DNA of 64,000 nt from Legionellales bacterium (GTDB lineage Bacteria; Pseudomonadota; Gammaproteobacteria; UBA1113): the NCBI GenBank assembly GCA_002709565.1, contig PAPY01000007.1, positions 62,001-126,000 on the forward strand, read 5' to 3'. Every line of letters starts with the position of its first letter. The stretch's first letter is position 1. The notes under the pieces were generated by a model. The model was given only the letters and a program-made list of their open reading frames with translations, was not told the origin of the DNA and ran no database searches. The position numbers and the translations under genes were made by a program. Shown in pieces: positions 53,091 to 59,546 of the stretch.

Positions 53091-55028
53091 CTAAGGATTG
53101 TTGGGAATATCCCTTAATACTGGCGTGTAATGGACATTAGGATTCAATAATTGCTGATAAATGATGGAATATGCCACGACCCGTTTCAGGTAATCCCGGG
53201 TCTCTTTGAAGGGCACGGTTTCAATCCAAATGTCTGCATCTACCGTACCTTGTTCTGGTAACCAGCGCACCACTCGATGGGGACCTGCATTATAAGAGGC
53301 GATTGCAAGAATTGAATGGTTATCAAAACGGTCGAGCAATTCTTTGAGATACGTTGTGCCTAATAGAATATTATAGTTAGGATCATAAAGACTGGTGGGG
53401 TTGGTATAGGGGGATTTGATCTTCTTCGAGACTTGTTTTGCCGTACGTGGCATCAGCTGCATCAAGCCACGGGCACCCGCATGGGATTTGGCATTGGGTT
53501 TGAATAAACTCTCTTGGCGGATCATGGCGAATACCAATGCCGGTGATAACGCTAGGCGCTTGGATTTTTTGTTAACGTGATTCGCATAAAACGTCGGGAA
53601 GCGCAGCACCATGTCTTCTTGGTAATCAAGTTTGGCAGCAGTGTAGGCGGACAAGGTGTTTAAACCCCACTCTCGGGATAATTTTGCTGCAATGTATTGT
53701 TGTTTTGGCGTCATGTTCTTGAAGGCATACCACCATTCTTTATTGCCTTTTTGGTAGTCTTTAATGGCATAAAATTCACGCGCACGAATAATAGCAGGGT
53801 TGTTTTCAACGGTTTTGCGTTCTTCAGCCGTGATAGTTAAGGGTTTTGACTGTAACAGCTTTGCTTTGTTGATCTTATCAGCGGCTAAATAACTATAGTA
53901 GTTTTGTCCCAGCGCTAATTTTTGGTAAATTGCTTGTGCTTGTTTGGGTTTGCCGTTAACTTCGATACTTCTGGCATACCAGTATCGCCATAATGGATTT
54001 TGTTGTTGATCTTTGGGTAACAATTCATACCATTTTTCGATAGCAGCAATGTTTTTTGCCCGCAACTCTGAACGCACTTGCCATTCATAGAGTTTTTTGT
54101 TGTCTTCAGTTGCTTCCACTTTAGCAATACGGCTGGCGGCCATTTCAGGTTTGCGACGCACAAAACCTTTAGCAATAGCTTTGTTGACGATGGCTTTTTC
54201 GGCATCGGAGAAGGGAACTTCGCTACTTAACTGCAGCCAGTTTTTTTCGGCCTTGATAGGGTCGCGGTATGCTTGACGTTTAAGACCATGGGTGAGGATA
54301 GCGCTACGTAGCGGGAATTCTTGTTTGAACGCTTCATCGGTCATCATGGTTTCGGGACGGTAATTGACACTCAACCACAGATAGCCCGTGTCCCGTTCAG
54401 CTTCGGGCAATTGTTTAATGAGGTAATTCACAAGCCCGATATTGTTCACATCAAAGGCTAATTGAATACGCTGCCAGATTAAGGTTGAACTTAACGCCTC
54501 TGAATTAAGCCAGGCATCAAATACCGGATCGCATTCTTCAACTTGGGATTTTCCGGTGAGCCAGAGTTTTGGGAGTTTTTGGTAGGCCAGTTCTTTTTTG
54601 CCTTGCCAAATGAGGGCTCGTAGGCTGACACAGGTCACCAGTGGATCATCGGTTTCTTGATAATTAGCCAAAATCACCTCCCACTGATGCTGATTGGCCA
54701 AGGTCTTGAACCATTTTCGGCGCAGCTTCTCGCTAACAGCGGTATTTGGGTAGGTTTGCAAAAAGGCCGCGATTTCGTCATTGGGGAGAGATCCCATCCG
54801 TTGTGAGAGGTCGCTATAGAGTAAATAGGGGTATAACGGGTAATTCTCGAGTTTAGGCAGGACAGCCTCGTATTTGGCCCGTTTGTGGGTCTCTAGGGCG
54901 TGTTTAGCCTGTTTGTAGGTTTCTCGCTGCTGTGTGAGGGTATCTTTGGCGAAGGCCGCAATGCTGCATAGCGCCATGGCTATCATCAGTATCCATGTGG
55001 TAAGCCGCTTTCCTTGTATTCTTGTCAT
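53091..55028 (-). CDS. slt: Soluble lytic murein transglycosylase (Slt)
   Basis: 645 residues, like E. coli Slt70. A signal peptide ends in SIAAFA, a long helical superhelix (U and L domains) follows, and the catalytic domain is at ~475-620: ALVFAMIRQESLFKPNAKS with the general-acid Glu, AGARGLMQLMPRTAK and NILLGTTYLKELL, then AIASYNAGPHRV. It cleaves peptidoglycan in the periplasm with 1,6-anhydro product formation. Start 55028 has AAAGG upstream; the longer reading to 55091 does not. Confidence 0.95.
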   Translation of the reverse strand: MTRIQGKRLTTWILMIAMALCSIAAFAKDTLTQQRETYKQAKHALETHKRAKYEAVLPKLENYPLYPYLLYSDLSQRMGSLPNDEIAAFLQTYPNTAVSEKLRRKWFKTLANQHQWEVILANYQETDDPLVTCVSLRALIWQGKKELAYQKLPKLWLTGKSQVEECDPVFDAWLNSEALSSTLIWQRIQLAFDVNNIGLVNYLIKQLPEAERDTGYLWLSVNYRPETMMTDEAFKQEFPLRSAILTHGLKRQAYRDPIKAEKNWLQLSSEVPFSDAEKAIVNKAIAKGFVRRKPEMAASRIAKVEATEDNKKLYEWQVRSELRAKNIAAIEKWYELLPKDQQQNPLWRYWYARSIEVNGKPKQAQAIYQKLALGQNYYSYLAADKINKAKLLQSKPLTITAEERKTVENNPAIIRAREFYAIKDYQKGNKEWWYAFKNMTPKQQYIAAKLSREWGLNTLSAYTAAKLDYQEDMVLRFPTFYANHVNKKSKRLALSPALVFAMIRQESLFKPNAKSHAGARGLMQLMPRTAKQVSKKIKSPYTNPTSLYDPNYNILLGTTYLKELLDRFDNHSILAIASYNAGPHRVVRWLPEQGTVDADIWIETVPFKETRDYLKRVVAYSIIYQQLLNPNVHYTPVLRDIPNNP

Positions 55029-55184
55029 ACATTGTGCCTTTCTGTGGTATTCATTAACTATAGAAGGGGATCTGGGAAAGCACCACTGCAACTGTTCAAT
55101 AATTATTCGTTTATAAGCCTTTGATTCTTGGTCGGTCGTTAATTGATCAGCCCGTCTCTGCTAAAGAAATGACCGCAAGGCGTG

Positions 55185-55198
55185 TGAGACATATCTCA
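55185..55198. promoter_or_regulatory. GacA/LetA-like binding box upstream of the CsrB-like RNA
   Basis: TGAGACATATCTCA matches the LetA consensus TNAGAAATTTCTNA at 10 of 12 defined positions and is nearly palindromic. It is centred about 170 bp upstream of the predicted RNA start, a distance seen for rsmZ-type genes controlled by GacA. Confidence 0.65.
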
Positions 55199-55327
55199 AA
55201 TGTTGTTTATTTCTTAGTCTTTTCGACCCCTCTTATTCGACATAACCCATTGAAATAAAAGAAAAAAAGAAATCGATCCAGAAAATTAGATCCTGTTTCC
55301 GATCCCATAAAGCGTGTTTTTTATCCC

Positions 55328-55355
55328 TTGTTGATGTCTTTGTGTTTGCTAAAAT
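55328..55355 (+). promoter_or_regulatory. Predicted promoter of the CsrB-like RNA
   Basis: TTGTTG (55328-55333), 16 bp, TAAAAT (55350-55355). Transcription would start near 55362, four bases before the first GGA hairpin. Confidence 0.55.
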
Positions 55356-55361
55356 TCATCT

Positions 55362-55659
55362 TGTTGGTTCAGGACGAACCGCGAAAGGAAGCAAACTCAA
55401 GGACGAGTTATACAGGGATTGTAGCTTTTTGCATAGCGTTAGTGAGAGCTGACAATGTGCAAAAAAAGGAACGGAAAAGGTTTGCTCCCAGGCCTTCGGG
55501 CCTGGGTAGCATCACCTCCTAGATTAGCTTCGATTGTAATGTACTGAAAATGTCTGAGAATTCAACCTCGCAAACCGGTGATTTCAAGGATTGAAACCAC
55601 CCGTTGAAAGCTCAAGTCTCGATGGCCCTAAAACAGGATGTTTTAGGGCCATTTTTTTT
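55362..55659 (+). ncRNA. CsrB/RsmZ-family CsrA-sequestering small RNA
   Basis: No protein is encoded here, but at least five hairpins show GGA in the loop: GGTTC-AGGAC-GAACC (55366-55380), AACTC-AAGGAC-GAGTT (55394-55409), TACA-GGGAT-TGTA (55411-55423, close to the CsrA SELEX consensus), TTTCA-AGGAT-TGAAA (55582-55596) and the terminator loop AGGAT (55635-55639). Further GGA triplets lie at 55387, 55468 and 55473, and a GGCCTTCGGGCC hairpin at ~55490-55505. The loops fit the CsrB repeat CAGGA(U/C/A)G. Such RNAs titrate CsrA/RsmA. The exact ends are predicted, not measured; ~298 nt is larger than RsmY/RsmZ and closer to CsrB. Confidence 0.83.
55622..55659 (+). terminator. Intrinsic terminator of the CsrB-like RNA
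   Basis: ATGGCCCTAAAAC (55622-55634) pairs perfectly with GTTTTAGGGCCAT (55640-55652), loop AGGAT, followed by eight T. The loop itself is a CsrA-type GGA site, as in known csrB/rsm RNAs. Confidence 0.93.
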
Positions 55660-55677
55660 GTCTGAGTCAAATATAAT

Positions 55678-55872
55678 CTGCGCGAAAATACGAAAACTTA
55701 TTCTGGCGCAGATTATAAATACCACTCTAGCATGCGCCAAAATACGAAAACCTATTTTGGCGCAGATTATAAATGCCATTCCAGCATGCGCCAGAATACG
55801 AAAACTTATTTTGGCGCAGATCTTGAAATGCTCCTCAACATGCGCCAAAATGAGAAAATACATTCTGGCGCA
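55678..55872. promoter_or_regulatory. Four-unit palindrome array upstream of ATPase gene 3
   Basis: Units of 32 bp start at 55679, 55733, 55787 and 55841, exactly 54 bp apart. They have arms TGCGCCAAAAT/ATTTTGGCGCA (single changes between copies; the first is the most diverged), a 10-bp loop like ACGAAAACCT, and 22-bp linkers that differ but keep ATTATAAAT. The array starts 18 bp after the RNA terminator and ends 9 bp before the ATPase ATG. Confidence 0.92.
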
Positions 55873-55881
55873 GAGAATACT

Positions 55882-57324
55882 ATGAATCCTACCAAATTTA
55901 TTGGCCGAGAAGAGGAATTAGCCACCTTCAATGAATTGCTGAAAAAAAAGACATCTACCCTCATGGTGATCAAGGGCCGTCGCCGGATTGGTAAGACTAG
56001 CTTGATTGAGAAATTTGCTGAAGGTAAGCCGTTTTTGCGGTTTGTTGGTTTGGCCCCTGTAGACGGGGTTACAGCACAGAGCCAGCGGGATGAATTCGCG
56101 AGATTACTCGCGGAACAAACAGATTTACCCCAAATTGAGACAGATGATTGGAGCCAACTGTTCGCTTTATTGGGACAATTTGTTAAACAAGGCCGTCATA
56201 TTATCCTGTTTGATGAAATTACCTGGATGGCTGAGCGGGATCCAACGTTTTTGAGCAAACTAAAAAATGCCTGGGAGCTTTATTACAAACAAAACCCGCA
56301 GTTGATTTTAGTTCTGTGTAGCTCTATTTCCGCTTGGGTTGAAGAGCATATATTGAGTAGCACTGGTTATTTTGGTCGTATTGCTAAGAAGATCACTCTC
56401 AAAGAATTACCATTGCGCTGTTGTAATGATTTGTTAGATGCTGTTGGATTTAAGCGCTCAGTGCACGAAAAATTTATGATGTTATCGTTAACGGGAGGAG
56501 TGCCCTGGTATATTGAATTAATTGAGCCGAAACGCTCTGCATTCGAAAATATCAATGAACTCTGTTTTAATGAAGATGGCATCTTGGTGGATGAGCATCG
56601 TTATATTTTTCATGATTTATTTGGTAAGCGTAGTGCAGTATATGAAAAAATCACCGAGTATCTTGCTAATGGCGCTGCTGAATATTCTGCAATCGCAGAT
56701 GGCATTAGTTATGCCAGTAGTGGCACATTGACGAGTTATTTGAGTGAGCTTATTGAATCGGGTTATGTACGACAAACGATGTCATGGTCTATCAAAACAG
56801 GCAAACCTACTAAAACGGCCTGTTATCGTTTAGCAGATAATTATTTACGATTCTATTATAAGTATATTCAGCCTAAGCTGGACTTGATCAAAAATGGCCA
56901 ATACAAAAATATTGCTATAGGTAGCTTGCCAGGCATGAATAGTATGTTAGGTTTTCAGTTTGAAGCCTTGGTGATTAATAATGCTGATCTTTTACATCAA
57001 ATTCTTCACTTGCGACCTGAAGAAATCACAATTAGCAGTCCTTATTATCAAACAGCAACGAAACAACGTCAGGGTTGCCAAATTGATTATTTAATTCAAA
57101 CTCGATTAAATACCTTATTCGTCTGCGAAATAAAATTTTCGAGCTCACCACTGACAACAAAAGTCATTCAGGAAGTGGAAGAAAAGATCAAACGCATGGC
57201 AACACCAAAGAACTTTACTTGTGTGCCCATATTGATACATGTTAATGGTGTGAGCGACGAAGTTCTTGACGCGGATTATTTTTACCGTATTGTGGATTTT
57301 GCCGATCTATTAACGACAAAGTAG
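55882..57324 (+). CDS. AAA/STAND-type ATPase with C-terminal DUF234 PD-(D/E)XK-like domain (copy 3)
   Basis: 480 residues, closely related to copy 1 across its length. Walker A GRRRIGKT lies at ~32-39, Walker B HIILFDE at ~106-112, and the nuclease-like residues D402 and E416-I-K418 fall at the same positions as in copy 1. The long conserved stretch LTGGVPWYIELIEP, then NEDGILVDE, is shared by both. ATG 55882 is chosen; the frame is open upstream only because the 54-bp repeats are a multiple of three, giving a repetitive false extension. Its array palindrome is unrelated to that of copy 1. Confidence 0.87.
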   Translation: MNPTKFIGREEELATFNELLKKKTSTLMVIKGRRRIGKTSLIEKFAEGKPFLRFVGLAPVDGVTAQSQRDEFARLLAEQTDLPQIETDDWSQLFALLGQFVKQGRHIILFDEITWMAERDPTFLSKLKNAWELYYKQNPQLILVLCSSISAWVEEHILSSTGYFGRIAKKITLKELPLRCCNDLLDAVGFKRSVHEKFMMLSLTGGVPWYIELIEPKRSAFENINELCFNEDGILVDEHRYIFHDLFGKRSAVYEKITEYLANGAAEYSAIADGISYASSGTLTSYLSELIESGYVRQTMSWSIKTGKPTKTACYRLADNYLRFYYKYIQPKLDLIKNGQYKNIAIGSLPGMNSMLGFQFEALVINNADLLHQILHLRPEEITISSPYYQTATKQRQGCQIDYLIQTRLNTLFVCEIKFSSSPLTTKVIQEVEEKIKRMATPKNFTCVPILIHVNGVSDEVLDADYFYRIVDFADLLTTK

Positions 57325-57327
57325 TAA

Positions 57328-58833
57328 CTACTCAGTTGCCGTAATTTCCAGCACAGGCGCTGAACGCGGTGTTAAGCCCATTAGGCGTTTGAGGGTGGGG
57401 ACTAGGGCCAGGGCAACTAAGCCGACGCCTAAGGAGATTAAGCCAAATTTTGCGAAAACAGATCCGTAGATATGTAACGACATAGCAGGGTCGATGTTAC
57501 CAGAAGGCAAACTCGTCAAGCCTGCCATGGCACTGGAGAGTAAGCCTGAGATAGCAATGAACAAGAACCAAATTCCCATCATGATTGCTAAGTATCGCGG
57601 TGGCGCCAGTTGCGAAATCATCGATAACCCAATTGCGCTTACCAATAATTCACCAAGGCTATATAAGAAGAAACATAATACCACCCACCAAGCGGAGATT
57701 TGAGAATCAGTGCTGGCAAAGTGTGTGCCAACGAACAGTAACAAAAAGCCACTCCCCATGATCATAATACCGACAGCAAATTTCGTCGGGATAGTTAAGT
57801 CTTTGCCCTGACGCTGGCGGCGATTGTAGATATGGCTCAGCACGGGTGCTAACGCTAATATCCATAACGGATTAAACGATTGAAATGAAGGGGTTGGGAT
57901 ATAAAAACCCAACAACTTATGGTTCACATTCCTGTCGATGAATAAATTCATGGATTGTGGTGCTTGGAAATAGAGACAGCAAAAGCTGATAGCGAAAATC
58001 ATCAAAATCAAACAAGCAATAAGTTTACGGCGTTCTTCAGAGTTACTGCGTTGAATGAGTGCTGCATAGAAGAGCAACGCGCCAAGGGTTGCCATCACTA
58101 ATACCCAATGGGTAAACATGAGATAAGTAAATAGGAAATATGCACCGATGATCATCGCAGCAACAATAAGGCCCACTTGTGGAATGAGTTTGCGGCGTAG
58201 CGGCGCGAAGTCAGGCTCAGAACCCACGTCATCCAATACATGACGATTATACAAAAACGCAACTAAGCTCATGAACATGCCGAATGATGACATGCCAAAT
58301 GCAACATGCCAGCCGAATAGATGGGCAACATAACCGCATAATGAAATTGCCACGAAACTGCCAATGTTGACTGACATATAGAAGAGCGTAAAACCACTAT
58401 CGGCTTGGGGACTGTTGGGGCCGTAGACTTTGCCTAATAAACTTGATGGACTTGTTTTAAAGAAGCCATTACCCGTAACGATGAAACCTAACCCGAGATA
58501 AAACAAGACATGGGTACTATCAGCGCCGCTACCCATGGGTACAGCAAGTAAACCATAACCGATGACCAGGAGGGCCGCACCCAGCACTAACGCTCGCTTG
58601 TTACCGATTAATTGGTCGCCGACATAACCACCGATGAGAGGTGTTGCATAAACCAAGGCTGCGAAAGCCCCGAATAGGCTATAAGATTTGTCATCACTGA
58701 AGAGAAAAACTTTGCTGACGTAGAGAATAAACAACGCCTGCATGCCATAGTAACCGAAGCGTTCCCACAATTCGGTAAAGCAGATCACATAGAAAGCCCG
58801 AGGCTGTTTAAATTTTGTCTGATTGTCTTGCAC
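57328..58833 (-). CDS. POT-family proton-dependent oligopeptide transporter
   Basis: 501 residues with about 12-14 spans. The proton-coupling signature ELWERFGYYGMQALF (ExxERFxYY) is at ~16-30, and FYMSVNIGSFVA matches the PTR2 motif. DtpA/DtpB-like proteins import di- and tripeptides across the inner membrane. It converges with ATPase gene 3 (4 bp between stops). A clear inverted repeat lies upstream at 58910-58977. Confidence 0.9.
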   Translation of the reverse strand: MQDNQTKFKQPRAFYVICFTELWERFGYYGMQALFILYVSKVFLFSDDKSYSLFGAFAALVYATPLIGGYVGDQLIGNKRALVLGAALLVIGYGLLAVPMGSGADSTHVLFYLGLGFIVTGNGFFKTSPSSLLGKVYGPNSPQADSGFTLFYMSVNIGSFVAISLCGYVAHLFGWHVAFGMSSFGMFMSLVAFLYNRHVLDDVGSEPDFAPLRRKLIPQVGLIVAAMIIGAYFLFTYLMFTHWVLVMATLGALLFYAALIQRSNSEERRKLIACLILMIFAISFCCLYFQAPQSMNLFIDRNVNHKLLGFYIPTPSFQSFNPLWILALAPVLSHIYNRRQRQGKDLTIPTKFAVGIMIMGSGFLLLFVGTHFASTDSQISAWWVVLCFFLYSLGELLVSAIGLSMISQLAPPRYLAIMMGIWFLFIAISGLLSSAMAGLTSLPSGNIDPAMSLHIYGSVFAKFGLISLGVGLVALALVPTLKRLMGLTPRSAPVLEITATE

Positions 58834-58909
58834 GGGAGCATCATGCGCGGTTTTTGCGGATTTGTCCAGTCTTTAAGGATTGAGATGACAGCTATTCGGC
58901 GCGTGGAAA

Positions 58910-58977
58910 TTTTACCGTACGGTACAAATTTATCCGTAACGGGCTGATTTAGAGCAAAATTGTATCGTATGGTAAAA
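58910..58977. promoter_or_regulatory. Inverted repeat between the POT transporter and rppH
   Basis: TTTTACCGTACGGTACAA (58910-58927) and TTGTATCGTATGGTAAAA (58960-58977) are inverted copies with 16 of 18 positions matching, 32 bp apart. Each half is itself nearly palindromic (ACCGTACGGT). It looks like a paired operator for a dimeric repressor controlling the transporter, the divergent rppH, or both. Confidence 0.6.
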
Positions 58978-59059
58978 AAAGCCATTTCCTTTTCTACATT
59001 GTACTTACCCCCACTTTATGAAAAAATAACCCCTTTTTTGGGGCTATCAGGGCAAATAA

Positions 59060-59545
59060 GTGATAGATGAAGAAGGTTATCGGGCTAATATTGGCATTAT
59101 TTTAGCCAATTCTCGCGGTGAAGTGTTTTGGGGCAAGCGTATTGGCCAGGATGCCTGGCAATTTCCCCAAGGCGGTATGCAAAAGGGGGAGTCTCCTCAG
59201 GATGCACTGTACCGTGAACTCGACGAAGAAATCGGCCTTGCCCCGGAGCATGTCAGCGTATTAGGCCAGACGCAAGATTGGTTGCGCTATGATTTGCCAA
59301 AGCCTTTGATTCGTTATTACAGCAAACCGGTCTGCATTGGCCAAAAGCAAAAATGGTTTTGTTTGCGCTTTGTGGGTGATGAGGCGGATATTAAACTTGA
59401 TAGCGCGGCACAACCAGAATTTGATGATTGGCGCTGGGTGGATTATTGGCATCCATTAGATCAAGTAATTGCTTTTAAACAAGATGTGTATCGTCAAGCG
59501 CTAAAAGCCTTTGCTGATATCGTAACGCCAACACCAGAGTCGTAA
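59060..59545 (+). CDS. rppH: RNA pyrophosphohydrolase RppH
   Basis: 161 residues, a Nudix hydrolase. The Nudix box is GGMQKGESPQDALYRELDEE followed by IGL; the N-terminal GYRANIGIILANSRGEVFWG and WQFPQGG match RppH. It removes pyrophosphate from triphosphorylated 5' ends, starting RNA decay. GTG 59060 is the only suitable start. It precedes ptsP with 1 bp between, the usual rppH-ptsP order. Confidence 0.95.
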   Translation: MIDEEGYRANIGIILANSRGEVFWGKRIGQDAWQFPQGGMQKGESPQDALYRELDEEIGLAPEHVSVLGQTQDWLRYDLPKPLIRYYSKPVCIGQKQKWFCLRFVGDEADIKLDSAAQPEFDDWRWVDYWHPLDQVIAFKQDVYRQALKAFADIVTPTPES

Positions 59546-59546
59546 T

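Noticed and set aside
55090-55660. tmRNA, RNase P RNA, SRP RNA or 6S RNA in the slt-ATPase gap
   Set aside because: The conserved core motifs of these RNAs are not present, whereas repeated GGA-loop hairpins fit the CsrB class.
55678-55872. CRISPR array (32-bp repeats with 22-bp spacers)
   Set aside because: The repeats are strongly palindromic, the linkers share sequence and are too short and similar for spacers, only four units exist, and there are no cas genes. The same kind of array precedes three other ATPase genes.
55732-55881. N-terminal extension of ATPase 3 by about 50 residues
   Set aside because: The extension is a translation of the 54-bp repeats (a multiple of three) and gives a repetitive peptide absent from copy 1; ATG 55882 aligns with the family start.
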